Shown: one piece after another, positions 46,974 to 56,274 of the stretch
How the letters are laid out: the number at the start of each line of letters is the position of its first letter
Numbering within the stretch: the stretch's first letter is position 1
Assembly (NCBI RefSeq): GCF_002933815.1
Contig: NZ_BEYR01000001.1
Location: forward strand, 496,001-560,000
Direction of reading: 5' to 3'
From: Sphingobacterium sp. HMA12
GTDB lineage: Bacteria > Bacteroidota > Bacteroidia > Sphingobacteriales > Sphingobacteriaceae
Length of the DNA stretch: 64,000 nucleotides
Notes under the pieces: model-generated
Database searches by the model: none
What the model was told of the DNA's origin: nothing
Seen by the model: only the letters and a program-made list of their open reading frames with translations
Translations under genes and position numbers: made by a program

Positions 46974-47321
46974 TTACTTTAAGATCAATTGGCGCAATCG
47001 TTCCTGATTTTCGTCACCCCATGCCCCTAATACAGAAATTACTGGAATTAACGTTTTGCCAAATTCGGTGAGACTGTATTCCACTTTGGGCGGTGCGACA
47101 GGAAATATCACCTTTGAAATTAATTCATGAGCTTCTAATTCATTTAATTGTACATTCAAAACCCGGCGAGAAGCATCAGGAATTTTGCGCTGTAATTCGC
47201 TTGGACGTTTGTAGCCGTCATTGATGAACCAAAGTAAACGGATTTTCCATTTTCCATAGAGTACCTCGGCAATCAAATCTAGTCCGCAATTTAAGCTTAA
47301 AGGTATTTTCTTTTCATACAT
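46974..47321 (-). CDS. HxlR-family regulator, SDR-linked
   Basis: A 115-residue winged-helix regulator: YGKWKIRLLWFINDGYKRPSEL and PDASRRVLNVQLNELEAHELI. Cys12 lies before the signature and may be redox-sensing. The minus strand carries TAACTTTG (47333-47326) only 4 bp before the start codon, which implies a leaderless mRNA. It is divergent from the SDR gene. Confidence 0.92.
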   Translation of the reverse strand: MYEKKIPLSLNCGLDLIAEVLYGKWKIRLLWFINDGYKRPSELQRKIPDASRRVLNVQLNELEAHELISKVIFPVAPPKVEYSLTEFGKTLIPVISVLGAWGDENQERLRQLILK

Positions 47322-47397
47322 ATTTCAAAGTTAAATCAATGTTTTAAAATAAGCAATAGGGCGAAATTTATCCCTATGCAATTCGTTTTTCCGTACT

Positions 47398-47416
47398 TGT
47401 ACAAATTGTTTGTACA
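47398..47416. promoter_or_regulatory. Repeated TGTACA operator candidate
   Basis: Two palindromic TGTACA sites (47398-47403 and 47411-47416), each preceded by T, lie 13 bp apart between the divergent HxlR and SDR genes. Likely sites for the HxlR protein, but short. Confidence 0.4.
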
Positions 47417-47444
47417 CCGGAAATTTGTGTTAAAATACAAGAAA

Positions 47445-48239
47445 ATGGAACAGATATTTAATTTCAACAATGAACTCTCAGGTAGAATAGTTTTAGTTAC
47501 AGGTGGTACAAAGGGGACCGGAAAGGCGATAGCCGAAAGATTGTTGCATGCAGGTGCAACAGTGATTGTTACGGCAAGAAATGCACCCAAGCGACACAAC
47601 GAAAACATTCACTTTCTTTCAGCTGATCTAAGCCAACCGAGAGAAACACAGGAAGTGATTTCGAAAGTTCTCCAGAAATTCGGGAGACTTGACATTTTGA
47701 TAAACAATTTGGGGGGATCGGATACACCTGGAGGCGGTTTTTCTGTACTCAGCGATGATGATTGGGAAAAGACGATTCATACAAATTTGCTTGCACCTGT
47801 TCGTTTAGATCGAGGATTTTTGCCACAAATGCTGGATCGCGGAGAAGGGGTTATTATTCATATCGCTTCAATACAGGCGAGACTACCCCTATACGATTCT
47901 ACATTGCCTTATGCTGCATCCAAAGCTGCACTACTCAATTACAGCAAAAATCTATCTAATGAAGTCTCTCCAAAAGGAGTAAGAGTATTAACAGTTTCGC
48001 CTGGATGGATACAGACAGATGGAGCAAAAGGAATGATGCAAGAAATAGCAGAGCGCGCAGGTATCACCGTTGAGGAAGCCATTCAGCAGGTGATGAAAAA
48101 TTTAGGAGGTATACCATTTGGCAGACCTGCAAAACCAGAAGAGGTAGCCGAATTGGTAGGCTTTTTAGCTTCGCCACGTGCGGGATATCTCACTGGAACC
48201 GAATTCGTGATTGATGGCGGCACATTGCCAACGATATAA
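47445..48239 (+). CDS. SDR-family oxidoreductase
   Basis: A classical short-chain dehydrogenase/reductase, 264 residues from ATG 47445; an upstream frame start at 47376 adds a basic stretch overlapping the promoter and is unlikely. Cofactor motif TGGTKGTG (19-26), NNLG, catalytic Ser142, Tyr156 and Lys160 (YAASK). It is an NAD(P)-dependent alcohol/ketone enzyme of unknown substrate. It is divergent from an HxlR regulator. Confidence 0.92.
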   Translation: MEQIFNFNNELSGRIVLVTGGTKGTGKAIAERLLHAGATVIVTARNAPKRHNENIHFLSADLSQPRETQEVISKVLQKFGRLDILINNLGGSDTPGGGFSVLSDDDWEKTIHTNLLAPVRLDRGFLPQMLDRGEGVIIHIASIQARLPLYDSTLPYAASKAALLNYSKNLSNEVSPKGVRVLTVSPGWIQTDGAKGMMQEIAERAGITVEEAIQQVMKNLGGIPFGRPAKPEEVAELVGFLASPRAGYLTGTEFVIDGGTLPTI

Positions 48240-48431
48240 ACTTAGAAGTATTCCAGCATGCAGGCAAGCCACGATATCAGTGCTTAAGTGACATGTTTTT
48301 CACTATGGCTGCATGTGGATTTTTTGATTATAAATATGATCCGAAAAGAAAATAGTGATGATCTTGTCCAAGATCATCCTACAGAAGCAGGGTGTTATAT
48401 CTATAGAAAAATTTAGAGATTGATCAACAGA

Positions 48432-48809
48432 CTACATGTTTCCCTGCACAAACTTGCCTTTTTCACTGACAACTTTATTTCCCCATGCCGTAATTGCGTC
48501 CAAAACCGGAACAAATGATTGACCGAAATCTGTTAATTTATAAATGACTTTGATAGGAGGTTTTTGACCATATACTTCCCTTGATACCAATTCGTCTTTT
48601 TCCAGTTGTTTCAGCTGCAAGCTCAATGTCATTTCCGTAACAGCTGGCATTTCTTTACGAAGTTCACTATATCTTTTGGGGCCATCCTTTAAATGGTACA
48701 AAATAACTGCCTTCCATTTGCCGCCCACTAAATCCATTGTCAGGCTTACTGTACAAGGGTAGGTCCTCTCGTTCAGTTTTACATAATCACTGTTACATTC
48801 AATTTTCAT
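48432..48809 (-). CDS. HxlR-family regulator, NmrA-linked
   Basis: A 125-residue winged-helix regulator: GGKWKAVILYHLKDGPKRYSEL and PAVTEMTLSLQLKQLEKDELV. Cys5 and Cys19 precede the signature; Cys19 has the canonical position (YPCTVSLTMDLVGGKWK). It faces the NmrA-like gene across a compact promoter region with two dyads. Confidence 0.92.
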   Translation of the reverse strand: MKIECNSDYVKLNERTYPCTVSLTMDLVGGKWKAVILYHLKDGPKRYSELRKEMPAVTEMTLSLQLKQLEKDELVSREVYGQKPPIKVIYKLTDFGQSFVPVLDAITAWGNKVVSEKGKFVQGNM

Positions 48810-48824
48810 CTTGTGTTTTTTTGC

Positions 48825-48896
48825 AGCTATCTATTTTGATAGTTATTGCAAATGTACTTTGCTAAAATTAGTTTTGCAACTATAAAAATTATAGTT
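48825..48896. promoter_or_regulatory. Divergent HxlR/NmrA promoter with two dyads
   Basis: Minus-strand TACATTTG (48856-48849) and plus-strand TAGTTTTG (48869-48876) are exact TAnnTTTG elements for the two divergent genes. AACTATAAAAATTATAGTT (48878-48896) is a perfect dyad over the predicted start of the NmrA-like transcript; AGCTATCTATTTTGATAGTT (48825-48844) lies over the predicted start of the hxlR transcript. Both share the CTAT-N7/8-ATAG core, so one repressor could close both promoters. Confidence 0.65.
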
Positions 48897-48913
48897 AATT
48901 AAAATAGCGAACA

Positions 48914-49891
48914 ATGATATCAAAATCAAAAAGACCAGCCTCTTTGGAGAACGATGATAGACCAATAATCACCGTCGTTGGTGTTTTGGGCAAACAAGGC
49001 TTGAGCGCCACTCGTTCACTCGTGGAAAGTGGGCGTTATCGGGTACGAGGTATTACCCGCAGGCTCAATTCAATAGAGGCGATTAAGCTGGTGGAGCAGG
49101 GAGTTGAGCTTGTGAATTTACCTCTTGACCTTGGCTATAAAAAAGCGTTTATAGAAGCATTCCGGGGTTCTTATGGCGTTTTTTTGATGACGCCAAATAT
49201 TGCCCCGCCAGCTACTCACGAATTTGAATTGGGTAAAGAGCTAGCGGATGCTGCTGTAGAAGCCGGTATACAGCATATCATTTTCAGCAGTTTGGAAAAC
49301 GTGGATAAAATATCAGGCGGAAAATTGTTCGCCCCCCATTTTACCGACAAGGCCAGGGTCGAACAATATATCCGGACACTGCCTGTGACAAGCTCATTTA
49401 TTTATATGGCTTTCTTTTTCACAAATCTGCTTGAATTTTATACGCCACAAGTAAAAGGAGACAGCCTTGTGTTCCCGATTTATTTACCCAAAGATTTTCA
49501 GGCACCATTTGTTGACCCTCTTACAGCTACCGGTGCAGCAGTCCTGGAAATATTTGCCAATCCTCTGAGATATTCAGGTAAGGCGCTCCCGGTCGTCGGA
49601 GAGATGATCTCCCCCGGGGAAATAGTTGAAACTTTTACAAAAGTTACAGGCAAAAAGGCTGAGTATGCTGCCGCATATTCAAGGGAGGATATACTTAAGT
49701 ACTTTCCGGAGTTTGGATCAAATGATGATTTGGTGAGAGAGATTTTGGGGATGGCCAGTTACGCTATTGAATATGGATATTATGGCAAGGAACGTGACCT
49801 CGAATGGAGCAGACAGGTAAATCCCCAAAGCCTTACTTGGGAACAGTTTCTTCGTAATACAGGTTGGAAAGGTCAAAAACTTGTGTTTTGA
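48914..49891 (+). CDS. NmrA-like NAD(P)-binding protein
   Basis: A 325-residue atypical SDR/NmrA family protein: Rossmann start ITVVGVLGKQGLSATRSLVESG, then VRGITRR. There is no Tyr-x3-Lys catalytic pair in the usual place. The family includes quinone oxidoreductase 2-like reductases and redox sensors that bind NADP. The NQO-like setting and the divergent HxlR gene suggest a stress-induced reductase or NADP sensor. Confidence 0.85.
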   Translation: MISKSKRPASLENDDRPIITVVGVLGKQGLSATRSLVESGRYRVRGITRRLNSIEAIKLVEQGVELVNLPLDLGYKKAFIEAFRGSYGVFLMTPNIAPPATHEFELGKELADAAVEAGIQHIIFSSLENVDKISGGKLFAPHFTDKARVEQYIRTLPVTSSFIYMAFFFTNLLEFYTPQVKGDSLVFPIYLPKDFQAPFVDPLTATGAAVLEIFANPLRYSGKALPVVGEMISPGEIVETFTKVTGKKAEYAAAYSREDILKYFPEFGSNDDLVREILGMASYAIEYGYYGKERDLEWSRQVNPQSLTWEQFLRNTGWKGQKLVF

Positions 49892-49984
49892 TTACATTTT
49901 AAGTAATTCCTATGTAGAAAAAAAATTGAAAAGAAATGATAAGTGTAATTAAAAAAAATTGACACATGATGAATGTAAGTTATT

Positions 49985-50056
49985 TTAGTTGACTGGGTGC
50001 ATGCCAAATTGTTTTTGAAAGGCAGTTGAAAAAGCTTGCGTGCTTCTATCTATATT
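49985..50056 (-). pseudogene. Remnant of an AraC-family regulator C-terminus
   Basis: A 23-codon frame reading RSTQAFSTAFQKQFGMHP and ending VN-stop, which matches the last helix of AraC-type DNA-binding domains; stops and frame changes lie upstream. The rest of the 570-bp gap 49892-50463 holds no other recognisable feature. Confidence 0.55.
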
Positions 50057-50463
50057 TTAATGTAATTGTGCTGATCGAATCGACGTTATTCTATTGAAAT
50101 TTCTCAAAGGTTTTTCTGCAGCTTTTTTTTACTTCCCGTAATTTTTGAATATCTAATACGCTATTGAGAAGACTCGATGTTTTTGGAAAAAGAAACTGTA
50201 CAGATTACATGTCATTTTTTATTTCCTTGTTGTTCCCATCGGTGTTCGCTCCGGCTATCAACTCAGATAGAAAGTGACACATCAAAAATAGCTGCATTTT
50301 TCAAGGTGCAATAATGCCGAAAAAACCGTAAAACCCTACGAATGATAATTTATCGCCGGCGAATTATAATTCGTTTAATTTTTTATAGGTTTTACAGTTA
50401 AATTTAAGCATAAAATAAAGCTGACATCATCAATTAATATATTCCATTTTACAATAATCATAT

Positions 50464-51603
50464 ATGAAGAAACTATTATTACTAGCCATTTTGCCTTTCA
50501 TTTTTTCTTGTAAAGGTCGCGGAGAAATAGATTTGGCAACCTTGAACTTAAACGAGCCGATTGAAAAAATAAGCAGTTTTGATGACGCATTATTGATTGG
50601 TGTAGAAACTGTAGAGTATCCTTTTAGTTTATTGTTGGAGGTTGAAAAATCAAAGAAATACAGTTTTGATGGAATTGATTTGAAAGGCCAGCGGATTATT
50701 TTTCAAATCGAATCTGAGAAGCTGAAAACAGATAGCATTACACGATTTGGTGGCGGACATATTGATCTTAAATCGGCTAAAAATATCAATGAGTTAAATG
50801 AGGTTTTAAAAAGTTACGATGCCAAAAGTAAAATCTACGGCGTAAGAATTGAGCTGAAAACGCCAGAACTACAGGCCAATATTTTAAAGAAACTAGAGGC
50901 CAAATACGGTAAGGGTACTAAAAACCCAAATACTGACAACGGTTTGTACTGGAACATAAAGACTCAAAATAAATTTGTTTTTTATGCTCCAGATTACAGA
51001 AGATTAATCATTTTGAACAATACTGATCTGTCTAAATCGTGCTATTGGGATATCATGAATGGTTTAATTGATTTTGGCGGATGCGATAATGAAAAATACA
51101 TGGCAGACTTGATGAAAAATGCGACCAAGCCAGAAGATGTTAAAGAGAAACCTACGATAAAAATTGATAAAAATTGGAACATCAATGCGTTGATCGTAGG
51201 TAAAACAACAGAAGAAGACTTTGTGAAATCAGCTACTAACAAGCGTTTTGAACGAATCACGGAAATTGATGGGACTACGGCAAAAACTAACGAAATCTAT
51301 TATCAGAATAACTATCATGATTTTTACTTTTACTTTGCTGTAAGCGAAAATGATCCCGATAATCAAAGGGAGAACTTCATCAATGGCTACGCCATCAACG
51401 ACTTTAGAAAGGTGGATATTTCCTTTGAAAATGGCTTAAAACCGGGTTTAAAATTTGATGAAGTGCTAAAGTTGTTGGAAAAACTTAAGATAGCCTATCA
51501 CCCGGTTGATTTTGCCAATTATATCGAAATTAAAACCTCACCCTATAAAGTGACCTTGAATTTTAATGATAATATGTTGCTTTCTGGAATGTTTGTTAAA
51601 TAG
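50464..51603 (+). CDS. Hypothetical lipoprotein
   Basis: A 379-residue lipoprotein (MKKLLLLAILPFIFSC, Cys16). Two similar alpha/beta halves may be present (LEAKYGKGTKNPNTDNGLYW; LKPGLKFDEVLKLLEKLKIAY). I recognise no family. It starts a run of three same-strand genes with gaps of 78 and 3 bp; the DNA is more AT-rich than its neighbours, which could reflect transfer. Confidence 0.7.
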   Translation: MKKLLLLAILPFIFSCKGRGEIDLATLNLNEPIEKISSFDDALLIGVETVEYPFSLLLEVEKSKKYSFDGIDLKGQRIIFQIESEKLKTDSITRFGGGHIDLKSAKNINELNEVLKSYDAKSKIYGVRIELKTPELQANILKKLEAKYGKGTKNPNTDNGLYWNIKTQNKFVFYAPDYRRLIILNNTDLSKSCYWDIMNGLIDFGGCDNEKYMADLMKNATKPEDVKEKPTIKIDKNWNINALIVGKTTEEDFVKSATNKRFERITEIDGTTAKTNEIYYQNNYHDFYFYFAVSENDPDNQRENFINGYAINDFRKVDISFENGLKPGLKFDEVLKLLEKLKIAYHPVDFANYIEIKTSPYKVTLNFNDNMLLSGMFVK

Positions 51604-51681
51604 CTTCTGATGAAAAAAATATAAGCTCCATAGAAATGGTAAAGAAAAGCGATTTTTATAAATTGTTGTAAAATCAAGTGC

Positions 51682-52341
51682 ATGAAAAAGATTAGAAAGT
51701 TCCTTTTATCGGTTATCGTCCTATGCCTAATAGCTCTAGTTGTTGTTTTGGTAACCAACAGCAACATAACGGCCGAAACAGAAAAGCTGATTTTCACCGA
51801 ATTTAAAGATGTGCCAAAAGCGAAGGTAGTCATCATTTTTGGCGCCGGTATAAACGGTGATCAGCCAAGTAGGTACTTAAAAGATAGGCTGGATGTCGGG
51901 ATTTTGCTGTATAAAAACAACAAGGTGGATAAAATATTACTGTCAGGAGATAACGGAAGAGACGAATATGATGAGCTTACCGTAATGAAGTTATATTGTC
52001 AGAAAAATGGCGTAGATACAACAAAAATTTACATTGACTATGCCGGATTTGATAGCTACTCGACCATGTACCGTGCAAAACATATCTTTCGTGTTGATAC
52101 GGCAATTTTGGTATCCCAGAAATATCACCTGAACAGATGTATTTACCTGGGCGATAAATTGGGCATAAAATCATTCGGTTATAGTGCCGATAGGAGTATC
52201 TATCCAGGTTATAAGTACTACGCATTTCGGGAAAAACTATCGGTTACCAAAGCTGTTTTAGATGTAATAAGAAACAGAAAACCAAAGTATTTAGGTGAAC
52301 CGGTTGATATCAATGGAGCATCAAATTATACGAAAGAATAA
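51682..52341 (+). CDS. SanA/YdcF-like DUF218 membrane protein
   Basis: A 219-residue protein with one N-terminal membrane helix and a DUF218 domain: VVIIFGAGINGDQPSRYLKDRL, LLSGDNGRDEYDEL, TKIYIDYAGFDSYSTMYRAK and VSQKYHLNRCIYLGDKLGI. These match SanA, linked to envelope barrier function in enterobacteria. The biochemical activity is not established. The next lipoprotein gene begins 3 bp after its stop. Confidence 0.88.
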   Translation: MKKIRKFLLSVIVLCLIALVVVLVTNSNITAETEKLIFTEFKDVPKAKVVIIFGAGINGDQPSRYLKDRLDVGILLYKNNKVDKILLSGDNGRDEYDELTVMKLYCQKNGVDTTKIYIDYAGFDSYSTMYRAKHIFRVDTAILVSQKYHLNRCIYLGDKLGIKSFGYSADRSIYPGYKYYAFREKLSVTKAVLDVIRNRKPKYLGEPVDINGASNYTKE

Positions 52342-52344
52342 CTT

Positions 52345-53139
52345 ATGAAATACCTTCTTTTCTTTGTATTTCTCTTGTTTTTAGGATGTAATCCTATCCC
52401 TAAAAAAGATAAGCACCCCGATGTGCCTCAGCTGATCGATTTGCTAAAAGATGATAGCAAGTTCAGAAAAGTGACCGATATGACCGGCTTAAGCAGCCTT
52501 GTTTTTTTAAGCGACGACAGAATACTTTTAAGGCCCAACAACAGTAACTCGCCCGTAAAGATTATTGATGTAGATAAAAACATCGTATTTGAAAAGATTT
52601 ACAACTGGGCACAGCCATTTTATATCGATAAACAAGGAAATTTATATTTCGACGGCAAAAAGTGTTTTTACCCTGATTATAAAAAACAGGAAGATTTTAA
52701 AACGGTCGTTATTGCAGATAGCTTGCATAAAAAGTTGGAAGAATTGAAAGATCTGAACGATAGTTTGCAGACGAAAATTTTAACAAAATACGAGGTGGAA
52801 ATACTGAAACCGTATGGGCTAAAACCTTGTCCCTACACCATCGTAAATACAGAGCGCTGCGATGTCTTTAAAGTGATTAACCAGACCCTGGTCGTTAGAC
52901 AAACAGATCTTTTTAAAAGCGAACTTGATCTATCCAAAACTGAAATTCCGAAATTCGATGACGATGTTCTGATTGGCTGGCGCAATGGCAAACTGCCCAG
53001 TCCGGATTACTTGGCTTATTACGAGCTAAAAAAACAACGCTTTAAGTGCAATGACATGACCATACCGAAAACCGTAACGCTAAAAGGCCAACTGTATTTT
53101 TTTGCTCCTAGTTTGGGTTTGTACCAGATCTTGTTTTAA
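52345..53139 (+). CDS. Hypothetical lipoprotein
   Basis: A 264-residue lipoprotein (MKYLLFFVFLLFLGC, Cys15). The middle contains propeller-like strand pairs (LSSLVFLSDDRILLRPNN; FYIDKQGNLYFDGKKC). I recognise no family. It is tightly coupled to the SanA-like gene and probably works in the envelope. Confidence 0.7.
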   Translation: MKYLLFFVFLLFLGCNPIPKKDKHPDVPQLIDLLKDDSKFRKVTDMTGLSSLVFLSDDRILLRPNNSNSPVKIIDVDKNIVFEKIYNWAQPFYIDKQGNLYFDGKKCFYPDYKKQEDFKTVVIADSLHKKLEELKDLNDSLQTKILTKYEVEILKPYGLKPCPYTIVNTERCDVFKVINQTLVVRQTDLFKSELDLSKTEIPKFDDDVLIGWRNGKLPSPDYLAYYELKKQRFKCNDMTIPKTVTLKGQLYFFAPSLGLYQILF

Positions 53140-53310
53140 TGCACTTTTGCGACAGATAACACCTTAACCTTTCTATATCAAGATTTTTGTGTGTTTTTTT
53201 CTATTCTGGCCAGCTCTTCCCTTACACAATTTTTTATGAGCCAAACGATAGATCTATAAATCAGGTAGAGAAAAAATAGACTTAAAACAACCACAATTCA
53301 TTACCTGCTG

Positions 53311-54852
53311 TTATGAGCTACATGAAAGTGTAGCACATCCAGGGGTATTGTCATAGCTCGAAGGCCGCTTTATGGAAAATTCCGGAAATAGCTCTTGGTA
53401 TGGATTTTCTAAAGCCTGCGTTAGTTTGATTAACATTTCTGTTTTTCCGTTATCAATTTCTTCGATACACTCGTAAAGCAGATAGTTTCTCAGTATAAAT
53501 TTAGGATTTGTCGTTTTCATTAACTCCAGGGACTCTTCCTTTGAAATCGAATTTGAATGAATACGGGATTGATATTGTTCGATGAAGTCTTCAAGTTTTC
53601 TGAGTTTTTCTTCATTTAAAGCAGTATATGCTACCCGGCTGAAATTTTCTTTTAAATCCGTATCTGGAGTTATTTTTTCTAATTGATTGAAGAATAAGGT
53701 GTGATCCAATTCCAACTCCTGCATTAAGCCCTGCCAGTTTGTAAAAAAGTCTTCGTCCTCTGTTTTGAGCCCATCGAATCCGAATTTTTTGCAGAGCATT
53801 TTGTCATGGGCTTCCCAAAAATAAATTCCAAAACTATTTAACGTGTTTTCTAGGAATTTTTCATCTTCGATTATCGGCTGAAGGGCATTTGCAAGTTTCC
53901 ATAGATTCCAGTGTGCAATCTTTCCCTGCTTTCCAAATGCATATCTTCTTCCCGGAAGATCCGTTGTATTTGGGGTGAAATTTAAATTATATTCATCCAT
54001 CATGGAGTAGGGACCATAATCAATTGTTAAACCTAAGATAGACATATTGTCCGTGTTCATTACGCCATGAACAAACCCTACTCTGGACCATTCCACCATT
54101 AGGTCTGCCGTTCGGGTACATACTTTTTCAAAAAAATCTTTATATTTCTGATGATCGGTTGAAACAATTTCAGGAAAGTAATTTTCAATCGTAAAATCAA
54201 GCAGATCCTGCAAGAGCTTGTGTTCCCCCTGAGCAAACATCAGCTCAAAATGCCCGAAACGAAGGAAACTTTCGGCCGTTCTTATGACTACAGCTCCTTT
54301 TTCGTATTGAGGATTTCCGTTATACATGATATCCCGAATAACATCTTCTCCTGTAAAGGCCAGGCTTAAAGCCCTGGTAGTGGGCACGTCTAAGTGATGC
54401 ATAGCTTCACTCATCAGATATTCGCGTACCGAAGACCGCAATACAGCCCTTCCGTCGGCACGCCTTGAATAAGGAGTTGCGCCGGCTCCTTTCCACTGGA
54501 TCTCTGCTTTTTTACCGTTTGCATTGGTAATTTCTCCCGCGAGAATAGCTCTTCCGTCGCCCAGCTGTCCTGCCCAGTTACCAAATTGATGCCCTGCGTA
54601 AGCAGTTGCGTAGGTCCGAATTGTATCGGGAAGCTTAGACCCCACCAAAAAATCGAGATCCTTTTCCTCAAATTTTCCCAGTCCTATTTCCTCTGCAAGA
54701 GCCTCGTTAAAAGTGATTAATCGCGGCTTGTCAAACCCGGCAGGTTCAATTGTGGCAAATAGAACTTTTGGTGTGTTTCTCTGCGCAGGATTATTGGAAA
54801 AATCTCCGGGAAATTTCTTGAGGAAAGGTTGTCTGATCTGTTCGATATTCAT
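53311..54852 (-). CDS. selO: SelO/YdiU protein adenylyltransferase
   Basis: A pseudokinase-fold enzyme that transfers AMP to Ser/Thr/Tyr of protein substrates in redox homeostasis. From the ATG at 54852 (MNIEQIRQPFLKKFPGDF) it has 513 residues, near the family norm; an upstream ATG adds 13. Typical phrases include GHQFGNWAGQLGDGRAILAGE, RADGRAVLRSSVREYLMSEA, GFVHGVMNTDNMSILGLTIDYGPY. The C-terminal tail ends CATLSCSS, with Cys where eukaryotic SelO has selenocysteine. It is monocistronic. Confidence 0.95.
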   Translation of the reverse strand: MNIEQIRQPFLKKFPGDFSNNPAQRNTPKVLFATIEPAGFDKPRLITFNEALAEEIGLGKFEEKDLDFLVGSKLPDTIRTYATAYAGHQFGNWAGQLGDGRAILAGEITNANGKKAEIQWKGAGATPYSRRADGRAVLRSSVREYLMSEAMHHLDVPTTRALSLAFTGEDVIRDIMYNGNPQYEKGAVVIRTAESFLRFGHFELMFAQGEHKLLQDLLDFTIENYFPEIVSTDHQKYKDFFEKVCTRTADLMVEWSRVGFVHGVMNTDNMSILGLTIDYGPYSMMDEYNLNFTPNTTDLPGRRYAFGKQGKIAHWNLWKLANALQPIIEDEKFLENTLNSFGIYFWEAHDKMLCKKFGFDGLKTEDEDFFTNWQGLMQELELDHTLFFNQLEKITPDTDLKENFSRVAYTALNEEKLRKLEDFIEQYQSRIHSNSISKEESLELMKTTNPKFILRNYLLYECIEEIDNGKTEMLIKLTQALENPYQELFPEFSIKRPSSYDNTPGCATLSCSS

Positions 54853-55105
54853 ACCCCAAAGATATTCATTATAACGGAAAACACGTTCCAAATTATTGAA
54901 AGGTCTTCCTTCAAGCTGATCTGGAGATGATAACCAGAGGGAATTGGTTTAAAAGATATTTACATTATCCTTTGATATGATCTGAAGTAGACATAAGTCT
55001 TTTTACAACTCCTATTTATAATACAGATACCGTCAAATTTCACCCAGCTTTCGGGATAGAAAATATAAACAAGTAGTCACAAAGGAGGTGTTCGTTACCA
55101 ATTAT

Positions 55106-55264
55106 TCAAATGCCTTCCACGAATTGATGACACCTACCGAACACGCAAATTTGGTTTACGTTATGTATTCCCAGCGTAGTTCCAGGCATCTGCGTCACGC
55201 TTTCTTCCAAATCGTCGATCCAATCCAGTAATTCAGGCTCGGCAAAGAACATCCAAAACCTCAT
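55106..55264 (-). CDS. Possible small hypothetical protein
   Basis: In the 740-bp gap between 54853 and 55592 the only plausible frame begins MRFWMFFAEPELLDWIDDLE and runs 52 codons. Composition is coding-like, but there is no family match I know and no promoter signal. It may be a remnant. I see nothing else in this gap. Confidence 0.3.
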   Translation of the reverse strand: MRFWMFFAEPELLDWIDDLEESVTQMPGTTLGIHNVNQICVFGRCHQFVEGI

Positions 55265-55592
55265 TAGGCTATCAAATATAATGGCGAATAAAGGGATATC
55301 CTTTAAAAAACCGACTAAAAAAATCAAATTTAGATAGATACTTTAGCATTCCAAAAATAATAGCGAGCTTTCCCCGAGAATGATTGTATAGCTAAGTAGT
55401 CCATGGAGCGATAGCTTTGCCTATATTATTTTAAATCAAAAAACTACTGTAAATCAATTTTAATTAAAGAGACTATAGGCCCGCCATTTCCTAGGAAATA
55501 TAAAATTTTATTTAGCCTACCAATGATTTTGATTTAGTAATTTTATCTTTATATTAAATTCGTCGTTCGTACCAATTATATGAATTTACCAC

Positions 55593-56186
55593 ATGAAATC
55601 TCCTAAAGAAGCTGTTACACTGGAAAAACTTAAAAATGGAGACCTTAATTCATTTAATGAAATTTATTTCCAATATTCCCCCAAGATCTATATCAGATTG
55701 ATCAGACTGGTCAAAGATCAAAATATTGCTGAAGAGATCCTGCAGGACGTATTTACCAAAATATGGCTTCATCGCGAAAAGATTGATCCCGGCCGGGGAT
55801 TTGTCTCCTTTCTCAACCATATTTCGGATAATTTAGCCATGGATTTCTTTCGAAAAGTGCAAAGAGACAAGGCGCTTCAATTGGAAATATGGGCTTCAGC
55901 GATAGAATTGTATTATCATACCGAAGAAAAGCTGTTTTTCAAAGATAAACAGCAGATGCTGACCAAAGCAATTGATTCCCTGAGCCCCAAACGGAAGGAG
56001 ATTCTGATGCTTAACAAATTTGAGGATAAAAGTTATAAAGAAATAGCCGAATTGATGGGCATTTCAGTCTCTACGGTAAGTAATCAATTAGTGAGTGCAC
56101 TAAAAGATATCAAAGAGTATATTCAAAAAAACTACCGCGATGAGTATATAATCAGTCTTTTTGCGGCTTTTTTATTTACCCTATAA
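55593..56186 (+). CDS. ECF RNA polymerase sigma factor
   Basis: A 197-residue ECF sigma factor. Region 2: IAEEILQDVFTKIWLHREKI and FLNHISDNLAMDFFRK; region 4: LSPKRKEILMLNKFEDKSYK and ELMGISVSTVSNQLVSALKDI. The C-terminal tail is hydrophobic (IISLFAAFLFTL), as in several Bacteroidetes ECF factors. It should drive the downstream SusCD locus under FecR control. Confidence 0.92.
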   Translation: MKSPKEAVTLEKLKNGDLNSFNEIYFQYSPKIYIRLIRLVKDQNIAEEILQDVFTKIWLHREKIDPGRGFVSFLNHISDNLAMDFFRKVQRDKALQLEIWASAIELYYHTEEKLFFKDKQQMLTKAIDSLSPKRKEILMLNKFEDKSYKEIAELMGISVSTVSNQLVSALKDIKEYIQKNYRDEYIISLFAAFLFTL

Positions 56187-56274
56187 AAAAAATAAAAAAG
56201 CAATAGTGTGATTCTCTCTGACAAACGTATAGAGAAACAAATACAGCACTGTATTGAACTAATTATAGAAAATT

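Noticed and set aside
55080..55090. AAAGGAGGTG, a near-perfect anti-16S Shine-Dalgarno match
   Set aside because: No start codon at suitable spacing and no coding frame follows; Bacteroidota rarely depend on such sites. The minus strand (CACCTCCTTT) recalls a 16S 3' end, but the flanking bases do not resemble rRNA.
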